Under the pieces are notes generated by a model. It saw only the letters and a program-made list of their open reading frames with translations. It had not been told where the DNA came from and did no database searches. From the NCBI RefSeq assembly GCF_017874215.1, contig NZ_JAGGLB010000004.1, positions 186,001-250,000 on the forward strand: DNA of 64,000 nucleotides, read 5' to 3'. The translations under genes and the position numbers were made by a program. The DNA is from Paenibacillus eucommiae. Lineage in GTDB: Bacteria > Bacillota > Bacilli > Paenibacillales > NBRC-103111. Shown here piece after piece: positions 16,731 through 25,479 of the stretch. Positions within the stretch are counted from its first letter, which is position 1. Each line of letters opens with the position of its first letter.

Positions 16731-18599
16731 TCACTCCGCCTTCTGGTAATCCAGTTCTGATGTAAGGATGACGATTTGATGCAGGCCATGAGGAACAATA
16801 AAATAAAGCCAATTTCGGCCAAACTCCCATTTGATGCGAAAGGTGGTTTCTTGGTCACTGCATAACACATTGGAAACTTCCAGCTCTGGTATTGCGATTT
16901 TGATGATCATCCCCGACTCGTTCTGGCAATCTGTCGTCAATCGAATATCAGATGCGGGTTTCTGATCCTCTCCGATCGACGTATTCTCACCTTCCTCCTC
17001 CAATTCCACATGGACGCTGGAGGCTGTTCGTACGTTCCACCATTGGCACAACTGATCATTCCCCATATGCATAATGGAGGCCTGCATATAATCGATATAC
17101 CGGACGATTTCTTCTATTGCTTTACGGCAATGCGGAAATTTCACAATATAGACAGGATGATAGAAAAAATTCATTGTCATGTGGTATTTGACAGCCATAT
17201 TGATCGGCAGATGAACATCTTCCGGAGCAGCTGTTGTTTTATCCTGAGGGCTCTGGGCAATACTGCCTCGATGACCTAGCTCATAACAAATAATCGGCTG
17301 CTCAATGAAATCAAGCTTCTTGTTTCCGTGCTCATAATCCTCATAGAAATAATACGGGAAGGAGGTTCCATATCCGAATGTAAAATGGGGGTTATTAAAC
17401 CCTGGATGATCTCCGGGCAGCCCCGCACCAAAGAATGAATTATCAGCCTTGCTTCCTTGCTGAGTCAACCATCGGGCAGGCTCCGTCCATCCTTGCCAGT
17501 TCGTTGCATGCATCAAGGTGCTTATCGGACGATAACCGAAACTTTGCTCAAACAAATCCAATTGCGTCTTGATTTTTTCCTCCGTAATTGAGAATTCATC
17601 TTTTTCATCCCGCATATAGAACCAAAGGGAAACCTCATGCCCATTGCGCTGAATATGATTCAGCTCTTCGAGTGACAGGGGATGCCCCTTGCCGGTCGCA
17701 GGATGATAGCTGGCTATATTGATATGATAAGGCAGCCCCTTTTCCTTCATGAAATCCGATGCTTGCAGCGATAATTGTGCTGGGCCATAATATTCGTCTC
17801 CCGTCCAATAGAGCAAAGCATCCGGGATCTGATCGAGATTCGGAGGAATCTGATAAATGAAAGGTTGAGGGTATACTGACATCATATTTTGCAGTAAATA
17901 TGCAAGAATATCCGCAAAGGGTACCTTGCGCGAATTGTTGCCTACAACTGACATAAGCGAGGTCTTGGAAGCTGCGTTTCCACTGCCTTGCTCGATCGGC
18001 CTGCCTTGGTGAAGCAACCACACTGTCTTGGCCAAATCGAATGCAAAGTACCCGGCATACCCGCTTCCATAAGAGTGCCAGGTTACAGCAGACTCGGACA
18101 TTTCTCCACCCGCAGGATCATATAATCGCCCCAACTCAACAGCTGTATCCAGCTGAGTTAGACGAATATCCGATAGTATAAGCAGCTTTTGTTCACTAAA
18201 TAGAATGGGGTGAATGTCTTGCGTAATGGGGTGCTCACGTAATTCGAAATATCCGGAAATCGCATAATGATCTGGCTTCTGCGTAATTTGACCTGATGAC
18301 TTGATCCCGAAAATATGATCCAACCCCTGGAAATTAAACCCGATAAGCACCCCGCCATTTCGAACCCATAAATCCAACTGTGACGCAATCTTATCGCTAA
18401 TCCTCGCCCCCGACTGTGTGCCAATGATCAAGGTTCGTATTCCTGCTAATGCTCGTGGTTTCTCCAGATCATCCAGCGACAGCACATTAGCCCTCGCCCC
18501 TAACATTTCACAAATTTCAGCAAGGTAAACTTCCCAACAATTTTGTTTCTGTTGATTTAACTCCGTCCTCACCTGATTATCCATCACATACGCAAGCAT
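16731..18599 (-). CDS. Two-domain protein: GATase1-like domain plus polysaccharide deacetylase-like domain
   Basis: ATG 18599 follows AAGGAGTG and gives 622 residues; a GTG at 18611 is weaker. Residues 1 to about 230 form a glutamine-amidotransferase-like fold (LIIGTQSGARISDKIASQL, WVRNGGVLIGFNF). From about 260, ALLYWTGDEYYGPAQLSLQASDFMKEKGLPYHINI, NGHEVSLW and a His/Asp-poor second half resemble NodB-type deacetylase barrels. The canonical metal-binding HxxxH is not clear, so activity is uncertain. It may deacetylate oligosaccharides before the lyase or hydrolase acts. It ends just before the 48-residue ORF. Confidence 0.65.
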   Translation of the reverse strand: MLAYVMDNQVRTELNQQKQNCWEVYLAEICEMLGARANVLSLDDLEKPRALAGIRTLIIGTQSGARISDKIASQLDLWVRNGGVLIGFNFQGLDHIFGIKSSGQITQKPDHYAISGYFELREHPITQDIHPILFSEQKLLILSDIRLTQLDTAVELGRLYDPAGGEMSESAVTWHSYGSGYAGYFAFDLAKTVWLLHQGRPIEQGSGNAASKTSLMSVVGNNSRKVPFADILAYLLQNMMSVYPQPFIYQIPPNLDQIPDALLYWTGDEYYGPAQLSLQASDFMKEKGLPYHINIASYHPATGKGHPLSLEELNHIQRNGHEVSLWFYMRDEKDEFSITEEKIKTQLDLFEQSFGYRPISTLMHATNWQGWTEPARWLTQQGSKADNSFFGAGLPGDHPGFNNPHFTFGYGTSFPYYFYEDYEHGNKKLDFIEQPIICYELGHRGSIAQSPQDKTTAAPEDVHLPINMAVKYHMTMNFFYHPVYIVKFPHCRKAIEEIVRYIDYMQASIMHMGNDQLCQWWNVRTASSVHVELEEEGENTSIGEDQKPASDIRLTTDCQNESGMIIKIAIPELEVSNVLCSDQETTFRIKWEFGRNWLYFIVPHGLHQIVILTSELDYQKAE

Positions 18600-18661
18600 T
18601 CTAAACGACACTCCTTAATAACGCAACTTGGCTTATCATTCGTAACTCGGAAATGATGGAA

Positions 18662-19813
18662 TCATTTCCGAAAGTTTGGAACAGTCTTTAAAGTTCCGCC
18701 TTCATCGGACGATTCAGCAGCCAGGATTGCAGGGGCAGCTGTTTCAACCGCATCATAAACATCCATCGTCACAGCAGAATCCTCAAGGATCGCACGTACA
18801 AAGGTTTCGACTGGCCAACCGTCCACACCGCCATGTCCGCTGGTCTTAATGAACTCGCTGGCCTCTTCCGGTCGCAAGCTCCATCTCATCTCCGTCCAAT
18901 CCTCATCACCCTTGTTCCACAATCTAGGAAGATCTGTCTTGGAACGGCTCCATTCCACCGACCGTTCTGTTCCTTTCACCTGATACCAATGACAAGCTGT
19001 ATCTTTCCGAGGGCCATGCGGGGTACTGAAGCCTACCCCCACACGGATAATTGAATCCTGACTTGTACGCATCTGTGCCAACTCGATATCCCGCACCGGC
19101 CAATTCGGATGGGTGTATCCTTGAGGTCGCGTACCGAAGCAAGATACGTGTGTTACTCGATCATTCATAATTTTTAATAATGGACTAAGTGTATGAGGCA
19201 AATAGAAGATGGGATGACTGAATGTAATGTCGCGCCATGTGCTTTCAATCTGGGCATCGACTCCCGCTTGATCAGGCTGCGAATACATTTTGCCGGTTCG
19301 CAGATCTGTGTATCGACGCCAATTCTCCTCATAATGATAATATTCACCTTCAGCGAGCAATATTTTCCCGAACTCTCCTGCTCGCGCCATTCTTTCCCAT
19401 TCCTGTACGAATGAAGCATACCGAAGCTGCTCGCATAATTGATACTTGACCCCTGTCTTCTCAACCGTACGTACCAGCTTCCAACATTGTTCAATCGTAT
19501 AAGCTGCCGGTACCTCGGTAGTGACATGAATGCCCTGCTCCATGGCATAACAAGCGATATCCACTTGTAATGTTGGCGGTGCCGCAATCAGTACGGCATC
19601 AACCAGTCCGGAGTCAATTAACAGCTCGAATGAAGTAAAGCGAGCAACACCCGGGATCCCAAGCTGCCCGGCAACCTCTTCCGCAACGTGTTCAAACCTA
19701 TCGCACAGGGCGGTAACCTCACATTTCGGATACGAATGGTAAAGGCTTGCCAAATATGCTCCTCTTCGACCCGTTCCGATAATTCCAAGCCTTACTTTTC
19801 TTTGGGATTCCAA
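18662..19813 (-). CDS. Gfo/Idh/MocA-family oxidoreductase
   Basis: TTG 19813 is preceded by AGAGGAGGAAAG, an excellent site. The 383-residue protein has the Rossmann motif RLGIIGTGRRGAYLASLY. The catalytic motif region reads ITVTTEVPAAYTIEQCW (given as HVTTEVPAAY in the sequence), so the usual EKP is EVP and the family lysine is missing. That resembles the group of Gfo/Idh members acting as glycoside-modifying or hydrolytic NAD enzymes, though function cannot be read. It lies 37 bp behind the inner-membrane permease and is likely co-transcribed. Confidence 0.85.
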   Translation of the reverse strand: MESQRKVRLGIIGTGRRGAYLASLYHSYPKCEVTALCDRFEHVAEEVAGQLGIPGVARFTSFELLIDSGLVDAVLIAAPPTLQVDIACYAMEQGIHVTTEVPAAYTIEQCWKLVRTVEKTGVKYQLCEQLRYASFVQEWERMARAGEFGKILLAEGEYYHYEENWRRYTDLRTGKMYSQPDQAGVDAQIESTWRDITFSHPIFYLPHTLSPLLKIMNDRVTHVSCFGTRPQGYTHPNWPVRDIELAQMRTSQDSIIRVGVGFSTPHGPRKDTACHWYQVKGTERSVEWSRSKTDLPRLWNKGDEDWTEMRWSLRPEEASEFIKTSGHGGVDGWPVETFVRAILEDSAVTMDVYDAVETAAPAILAAESSDEGGTLKTVPNFRK

Positions 19814-19850
19814 CTTCTTTCCTCCTCTATTGAGCCTCTATTTGCCATTG

Positions 19851-20735
19851 TTAACCCTTAATAGATCCAATCAGTAAGCCTTTTATGAAATACTTTTGCA
19901 AGAGTGGATAGACGAATAGAATGGGTATAATCGTAATCATAGTCATTGCCATCTTCAGTGTCTGAGGTGTGATCATCGCCATCGCGGCATCTGTCTGGAT
20001 ATCCGGCAAACTGGAGGACGAGACCGACTGCAATGCGTTGTACAGCACATACTGCAAAGGAAATAATTCCGGATTCATCGAATTAAACAGCTGTGTATCG
20101 AAGAAAGCATTCCACTGGCTTACACTGGCAAATAAGGTTACCGCAGCAATAACGGGTAAGCTGAGCGGAAACATAATTTTCACGAAAAGCTGGAAATCAT
20201 TGGCCCCATCTATAACCGCTGATTCTTCCAATTCTCTAGGCAAAGCCTCCATAAATGTTTTAATTAGAATCATATTAAACACAGCTGCTGCGGATGGAAT
20301 AATATAAACGAGAAACGTTCCAGTCAAATGCAATTCCTTAATCAAGACATATCCGGGAATAATACCGCCTGAGAAATACATCGTAAACACAAAATATTTG
20401 CGAATAAATTTGCCCCACATTAAATCTTGCCTGGAGATGACGTAACCAGCCGTGGTCGTGACTGCTATCATCAATGCAGGACCTAATACTGTACGGGCAA
20501 TTGAGATCACAAGCCCTCTCAAGATGTCCGGGTCACCGAATGCTACCTTGTAAGCTTCAAAGTTAACGCCTCTAGGCCACAAAAGCGGGTTCCCGCTTAC
20601 ATAAGCAATATTGCTGATGGAGTAATTGAATATATAAAGAAACGGGTAGATCATAGCACACAAGATGATGATCATTAATATATTGTTAATCGCATCAAAA
20701 GCCCAATCTCCAAATGTGCGTTTATACCGTTGCAT
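19851..20735 (-). CDS. Sugar ABC transporter permease, LplC/YtcP type
   Basis: This inner-membrane permease has about six spans and the EAA loop RELEESAVIDGANDFQLFVKIMFPLSLP, which docks to the ATPase. The end QKYFIKGLLIGSIKG is typical of the MalG-like half. ATG 20735 gives 294 residues; GTG 20747 would add four. It pairs with the permease upstream and the lipoprotein at 21786. No ATPase gene is present, as usual for this class, which shares an MsmX-type ATPase. Confidence 0.94.
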   Translation of the reverse strand: MQRYKRTFGDWAFDAINNILMIIILCAMIYPFLYIFNYSISNIAYVSGNPLLWPRGVNFEAYKVAFGDPDILRGLVISIARTVLGPALMIAVTTTAGYVISRQDLMWGKFIRKYFVFTMYFSGGIIPGYVLIKELHLTGTFLVYIIPSAAAVFNMILIKTFMEALPRELEESAVIDGANDFQLFVKIMFPLSLPVIAAVTLFASVSQWNAFFDTQLFNSMNPELFPLQYVLYNALQSVSSSSLPDIQTDAAMAMITPQTLKMAMTMITIIPILFVYPLLQKYFIKGLLIGSIKG

Positions 20736-20753
20736 AATCAGCCCCACTCCCCC

Positions 20754-21674
20754 TTAAAATATGCTGCTCCCTGTTGCCCTCTTGGAGATTTGGTTAACCG
20801 ACAGGAGAATGACCAAGCTCACAAAGGTTTTAATAATACTTACAGCTGTCGAGTACGGAAAGTCCAATAGTTTCATGCCAAATTTGTATATATACATATC
20901 GAGAACTTCCATTTTTTCCCAATTACTACCATTGGTAAATAGAAAGAACTGTTCGATATTTGAATTTATGATCCAACCGCTATTGAGAATAAGCAGCACA
21001 ATTAATGTAGGAACCAGATGCGGTACAGTCACATACCAAATCTTGGCTATCCGCTTTGCCCCATCTATTTCGGCGGCTTCATATAATTCCGGCGGAATCC
21101 CGGCTATTGCCGCAATAAACAAAATACTGTTGTACCCTAACGACTTCCAGACATCCATAACTACAATCAAGGTCCATGAGTAAGCTTTGTCTCCAAGTAA
21201 ATTAATGCCTTCCTGTATGAAACCCCAGCTGAGCAGCAGTTCATTCACAACTCCCGTAGTTACACCGAACAAGGAATTAACAATAGAATAAATGATGACC
21301 CACGATATGAAAAAAGGGAAAAACGTAATGGTTTGAATAATTCTCATAAAAAATCTGCTGCGAATCTCATTAATCAAAATGGCAAAGCAACACCCTGAGA
21401 ACAAACAGAGGGTTAGACTCATGATATTCATGACTAAGGTATTTCGAATTAAATAAATATAATCATTGCTTTCGAGAAAAAAGCGTTTAAAATGCATCAA
21501 TCCTATCCAATCCGCTTTCCATAAGCTTTGTCCAACTTGGTAGTCACGGAATGCGATCATCCAGCCTGCCAATGGTAAATAGGAAAATATTAAAACTAAT
21601 ATAAATGCCGGTGCCAGCATCAGGAATAAATAACGTTGAGTGTAAAACTTATTCCAAAATAATCGACTTCTCAT
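20754..21674 (-). CDS. Sugar ABC transporter permease, LplB type
   Basis: This 306-residue membrane protein begins with a short cytoplasmic arm and six predicted spans (LFLMLAPAFILVLIFSYLPLAGWMIAF first). The EAA motif PPELYEAAEIDGAKRIAKIWYVTVPHLVP places it as the MalF-like half of the oligosaccharide importer. It forms the channel with the next gene and receives substrate from the lipoprotein at 21786-23507. Confidence 0.94.
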   Translation of the reverse strand: MRSRLFWNKFYTQRYLFLMLAPAFILVLIFSYLPLAGWMIAFRDYQVGQSLWKADWIGLMHFKRFFLESNDYIYLIRNTLVMNIMSLTLCLFSGCCFAILINEIRSRFFMRIIQTITFFPFFISWVIIYSIVNSLFGVTTGVVNELLLSWGFIQEGINLLGDKAYSWTLIVVMDVWKSLGYNSILFIAAIAGIPPELYEAAEIDGAKRIAKIWYVTVPHLVPTLIVLLILNSGWIINSNIEQFFLFTNGSNWEKMEVLDMYIYKFGMKLLDFPYSTAVSIIKTFVSLVILLSVNQISKRATGSSIF

Positions 21675-21724
21675 TCAGACGCCTCCTGTCCCTGCCAATA
21701 TTGCTCGTATTGCTAGCAGCAGCC

Positions 21725-21747
21725 GGGAGGAAAGCCATTCCCTCCTG
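21725..21747 (-). promoter_or_regulatory. Intercistronic hairpin between lipoprotein and permease genes
   Basis: On the minus strand GGAGGGAA and TTTCCTCC form an 8-bp stem with one wobble pair and no T-run. Such hairpins after binding-protein genes usually protect the upstream mRNA end and lower permease expression. That role is inferred. Confidence 0.45.
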
Positions 21748-21785
21748 ACTGCTTAACTGATCTATTCGGAATGAAAACATTGGCT

Positions 21786-23507
21786 TTATTTGGCGAGACC
21801 TGCTTTTGCTTCCTGGTAGCTCTTATTGTATTTGTCAACAACGGTTTGCGGATTCAGCTTCTCATACTCTTTGTTGAGATTAGTCCAAATCTTTTCGAAT
21901 TCTTCTTCACTATCAGCCATTATAAGATTTACAGTTGTCTTAGAGCGCAGCTCAGTCATTTTCTGCTCGGTTAAGCCCTCCGCGCTTTTTGGATCATTAG
22001 TAATCGATGGAACGATCCCCGTGTTAACTCCTTTACCATTCTTTAGCCAATATTCAGCAGAGTTGGACCAACCAAGTTTCTTATAGGCTTCTTTCTGCCG
22101 ATCAGTCAATGTGAATTCATCTGTAATACGCGGGATAGAACCAAGAGCATACAATTCCCCATCCGCGGCACGTACGTCCCTTTTACCAAGGAAGTTCAGA
22201 TACCCTGAAATCTTAGCATTTTTCTCATCTTTGATCGCATCTATGAACAATTGTGTCGGTTCGCGCTTGCCGTCTTTAATCGTATAATGAATGTCTTTTA
22301 ACCCGCTTTGAATGATGAGTTGACCTTCTTCAGAAGCTGCCCAATTGATCAATTCAAATATTCGTTTAGGATCCTTGGCTTTCTTGGTAATCGCAACCGA
22401 ATTAAACGGATTGGTAAGCTGCTCCATGAATAACCGTGGCGCTTTCGCTGCAGCCTGTTCATTCGTACGAATCGGTAAACGGATATACTGCATCTCCGGA
22501 TGTGCCGCTTTCTGTAAGGCCGCATTCGCTGTCGGAAAGTTCAGATAATACCATTGTGCGAGCGCACGACCGCTGGACAGCTTTTCCAGATTTTGAACAG
22601 GTGTATCTGTAAAGGATTCTTTGTCGAGAATACCTTCCCTGTACAATCTATTAAAGAATTTAAAGCTCTTCTTCACATCCGGCACCTTTAAATAGTCTTC
22701 ATACTTGTCTGTCGTATGATTGAAGATTACACCTGCATTTCCTGCTATCCCCGTGTAATCAGGGCCCTTCTCATACAAAATTCCAGCTACACCAGAGATC
22801 CCCCAAGGCGCTCCAAACGGAGCTACTAGACCAATTGTTTTGAGACCATTCGTAGTCGGGAATTGCTCCATTGCAGTTTTCAAGAAATTAACCCAATCAT
22901 CTTCGGACTCCAGATTAGGCCATCCTTGTTTCTCCAAGGCATCCGTGCGCACGGCCATGTCGGGAGCATTAGGCGCTGCGAAGTCGAACACAGTTGGCGT
23001 TTGTGTTTCCCATTTATATAACTTCTTATCCTCCGATATTCTCCACAGTGGAATTTGTTCCTTATAGACCTCAGTAAATTCGCGGGAATCAGGCAAGTAA
23101 TCATCCAAAGCAACCAACGCATTCGCATCGATATATTTCTTGACGATTTCATTGCCCGATAATTCAATAATTTCCGGATAATCTGCTGTTGCCAGCATCA
23201 GATTGTTTTTCTCATTGTAATCGCCAACATAAGGGACATAATCAAACACAATATTGAATTTATCTTTTATGAATTTACCAACATCTGTTTCGTCACTGCT
23301 TTTGACGTTAAGCTGTGTTTTCGTATACACTTTGATCGTATAAAGCGGCGGGGGGGTTGAAGTTGAAGTCGAAGTTGAGCCAGGAGTTGCAGAATGATCC
23401 TTGTTATTGCCATTGTTACTACCGCTATTGCTGCATGCAGCAACCAGAGCAGTAATAGTAAGTAAAGAGATAAGCATCAACCACTTCTGTGAAAACTGTT
23501 TTAACAT
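21786..23507 (-). CDS. Extracellular sugar-binding lipoprotein, LplA type
   Basis: A lipoprotein signal peptide ends at the lipobox LVAAC (Cys25), followed by a Ser/Asn/Thr-rich linker (STSTSTSTPPP) encoded partly by a run of seven G on the plus strand (23350-23356). The mature domain (about 540 residues) shows extracellular solute-binding family 1 features, such as YPEIIELSGNEIVKKYIDANALVALDDYLPD and AVRTDALEKQGW. It captures an oligosaccharide outside the cell for the two permeases. It is the first gene of the operon, directly behind a promoter (23556-23584), with AAAAGGAGG before ATG. Confidence 0.93.
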   Translation of the reverse strand: MLKQFSQKWLMLISLLTITALVAACSNSGSNNGNNKDHSATPGSTSTSTSTPPPLYTIKVYTKTQLNVKSSDETDVGKFIKDKFNIVFDYVPYVGDYNEKNNLMLATADYPEIIELSGNEIVKKYIDANALVALDDYLPDSREFTEVYKEQIPLWRISEDKKLYKWETQTPTVFDFAAPNAPDMAVRTDALEKQGWPNLESEDDWVNFLKTAMEQFPTTNGLKTIGLVAPFGAPWGISGVAGILYEKGPDYTGIAGNAGVIFNHTTDKYEDYLKVPDVKKSFKFFNRLYREGILDKESFTDTPVQNLEKLSSGRALAQWYYLNFPTANAALQKAAHPEMQYIRLPIRTNEQAAAKAPRLFMEQLTNPFNSVAITKKAKDPKRIFELINWAASEEGQLIIQSGLKDIHYTIKDGKREPTQLFIDAIKDEKNAKISGYLNFLGKRDVRAADGELYALGSIPRITDEFTLTDRQKEAYKKLGWSNSAEYWLKNGKGVNTGIVPSITNDPKSAEGLTEQKMTELRSKTTVNLIMADSEEEFEKIWTNLNKEYEKLNPQTVVDKYNKSYQEAKAGLAK

Positions 23508-23555
23508 GAACAGAACGCCTCCTTTTATTATTGGAAATCCAATCTGTCTTTCTAA

Positions 23556-23584
23556 TATTTAAGATAACATCTTTGTCCTTGCAA
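23556..23584 (-). promoter_or_regulatory. Promoter of the glycan-utilisation operon
   Basis: On the minus strand TTGCAA (23584-23579) and TAAATA (23561-23556) are 17 bp apart. They sit about 50 bp ahead of the lipoprotein start, divergent from the sensor gene promoter at 23612-23639. Confidence 0.6.
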
Positions 23585-23602
23585 AATAATGCCGTAAACC
23601 TA

Positions 23603-23639
23603 CGAAAACGTTTGCAAAACTGTTGGATATCGCTATAAT
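23603..23639 (+). promoter_or_regulatory. Promoter of the truncated sensor gene with a cre-like site
   Basis: TTGCAA (23612-23617) and TATAAT (23634-23639) are 16 bp apart. CGAAAACGTTTGCA (23603-23616) differs from the catabolite-response consensus TGWAANCGNTNWCA at two positions and overlaps the -35, so CcpA repression of this divergent region is possible but unproven. Confidence 0.45.
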
Positions 23640-23695
23640 AATTATCAATCATGCGCATCTGGGCTGTCAGCCACAATCGAAAGGTGTGATTGTCT

Positions 23696-24661
23696 ATGTT
23701 TAATCGACTCTCCAAGCGGATCGTACTTATCTTTCTGATTGTTGTATGGGTCTGTACGATTTTGATGGGTTTGTTTGCTTACCGTTGGTCCAAACAAACC
23801 TATGTATCGCAATATTCCGGGATGTCATTCAACTATTTCCAGAGCTCTAACAACCGCCTCACTCAATTTCTTCATTACACCGAAGAAACATTCAAACTGA
23901 TTGCGAGTCATCCATCAATCGTCGAAGCCATGTCAGAACCGTATTTTTCCCTCGATGCTTCTCAATTGCTGAGCAGCCTTGTATTTGATTCCAATCTTAA
24001 TGTGACAGAAGTCAAGCTGTATTCAGCCAGCGGTTTTGTTTACTCCTTCGCCAAAAATTTAAACACCCAACCTTTTGAGCTGTTTAAAGCCGCTGAAAAC
24101 GTACAGGCTTTTCTGGAAGATAATGATCGCAAGTACATATGGACATCCAGGCATCAGGTATCATTCAATGACAGTACGGAACATAATGTTTTTTCTTATA
24201 TGCTTAAGCTTGAGGAAAACAATGATTTACTCGGCTTGTTGGTCGTTGATTTCGAATTTCAGGAACTCTATCGTTTCTTTGTTACTGCCAACCCCCTATT
24301 CAACGAGAACAAGCTGTTGTTCGTTCCCAGCAACAGCAGCTTTCTTAACGTCGAAAACAATCTATTATCTTTGCTTACCGATGATGAAATCAATCGCATT
24401 CTGCACACATCCGAAGTTCAGACGATTACCACCACCAATGAAAAAATTCTACTGCAAAGTGAGATCGCTGATTCTGGCGCCAAGATTGTCATCTTAATTC
24501 CTCTCCGTGAAGCCATCAAGCTTTCTTCTCCGAAATGGATTCTGATCTCATTTATTATGATCTATTGTATTTGTACTTTTTACATTGCAATTCTATTAAG
24601 AAACAGTATAATCCAGCCTTTAAACCGCTTATATGGTAGAATCAATGCGTGGAAAAAATAG
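23696..24661 (+). CDS. Truncated membrane sensor (histidine kinase lacking its kinase domain)
   Basis: The 321 residues have a first span at about 8-28 (RIVLIFLIVVWVCTILMGLFAY at the border), an extracellular Cache-like domain to about 275 and a second span (WILISFIMIYCICTFYIAILL). The start of a HAMP domain (NSIIQPLNRLYGRINAWKK) follows, then the stop. YesM-type kinases of this class continue for another 250 residues with H-box and ATPase domain; both are absent here. The next gene starts 17 bp later. This looks like a kinase gene whose 3' half was deleted, possibly together with its regulator. A signalling function without kinase cannot be excluded. Confidence 0.75.
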   Translation: MFNRLSKRIVLIFLIVVWVCTILMGLFAYRWSKQTYVSQYSGMSFNYFQSSNNRLTQFLHYTEETFKLIASHPSIVEAMSEPYFSLDASQLLSSLVFDSNLNVTEVKLYSASGFVYSFAKNLNTQPFELFKAAENVQAFLEDNDRKYIWTSRHQVSFNDSTEHNVFSYMLKLEENNDLLGLLVVDFEFQELYRFFVTANPLFNENKLLFVPSNSSFLNVENNLLSLLTDDEINRILHTSEVQTITTTNEKILLQSEIADSGAKIVILIPLREAIKLSSPKWILISFIMIYCICTFYIAILLRNSIIQPLNRLYGRINAWKK

Positions 24662-24678
24662 AGGACAGGAGTGTTGAA

Positions 24679-25455
24679 ATGAGGTTTTTTATCATCACTG
24701 ACTTGGAGGGAGTTTCACAAACGGATTCTTTCTCCCAAACGAGAACTTCAGATAATCGATTCAAAGGTCCATCCATGAAACAACTGGCCAAGGAAGTTAA
24801 TGCAGCTATGGAAGGTATTCTCTCCGTTTATCCGGACGCAGCAATTGATGTATTTGATGGACATGGGAGCGGAGGATTATTCGCTGAGGACCTGGCATAC
24901 GGAAATTACCTGCCTCCTTCTTCTGGAAAGCGGTGCCACAACCTGCAAGGTTATGCTGCGCTGCTCTTTGTTGGACAGCATGCAATGGCGGGGACCATCA
25001 ACGCTCCGCTTTGTCACACTTTTTCTTCCAGAGATGTTATGTATTATCGGTTGAATGATGTCTTTATTGGTGAATTCGGCACACACGCTTTGCAAGCAGG
25101 CATTTATTCAGTGCCCACCATCTTCTTAGCTGGTGACGATAAGGCAGTATTGGAAGCCAGGATGCATGTGCCTGAGATCGAGACTGCTGTGACCAAAGTG
25201 GGGAAAGGATTAGAAAGCGCAGTACATGCGGACCCAATAGAAGTCCTTACTGTTATTAAGGAGAGAGTTAAACGAGCCGCGCAACGAATTCACGAAATCC
25301 CTCCCTTCACAGCCATTCAAGCACCTTATCATTTCGAGGCAAGGTTCTATGAACCCATCAACAAAGAATGGTTAAGTCAGCATCCGGAAATCACACTCGT
25401 GGATGAACGGACTTATCGAATCGTAACAGTAGATTTGTTCCAATTGCCCTTTTAA
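24679..25455 (+). CDS. M55-family zinc aminopeptidase (DppA-like)
   Basis: The protein starts MRFFIITDLEGVSQ, giving Asp8 and Glu10, the metal ligands found at these positions in D-aminopeptidase DppA. Further family blocks are DVFDGHGSGG, LLFVGQHAMAGT and IGEFGTHALQAG. ATG 24679 has AGGAG upstream; the longer frame from 24649 overlaps the sensor end. At 258 residues it has family length. DppA releases D-amino acids from peptides in the cytoplasm. Its place behind a broken sensor and next to a sugar locus is unexpected. It converges with the kinase gene 24 bp away. Confidence 0.88.
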   Translation: MRFFIITDLEGVSQTDSFSQTRTSDNRFKGPSMKQLAKEVNAAMEGILSVYPDAAIDVFDGHGSGGLFAEDLAYGNYLPPSSGKRCHNLQGYAALLFVGQHAMAGTINAPLCHTFSSRDVMYYRLNDVFIGEFGTHALQAGIYSVPTIFLAGDDKAVLEARMHVPEIETAVTKVGKGLESAVHADPIEVLTVIKERVKRAAQRIHEIPPFTAIQAPYHFEARFYEPINKEWLSQHPEITLVDERTYRIVTVDLFQLPF

Positions 25456-25479
25456 TAAATCTTTCAGCTTGTTCTATTC

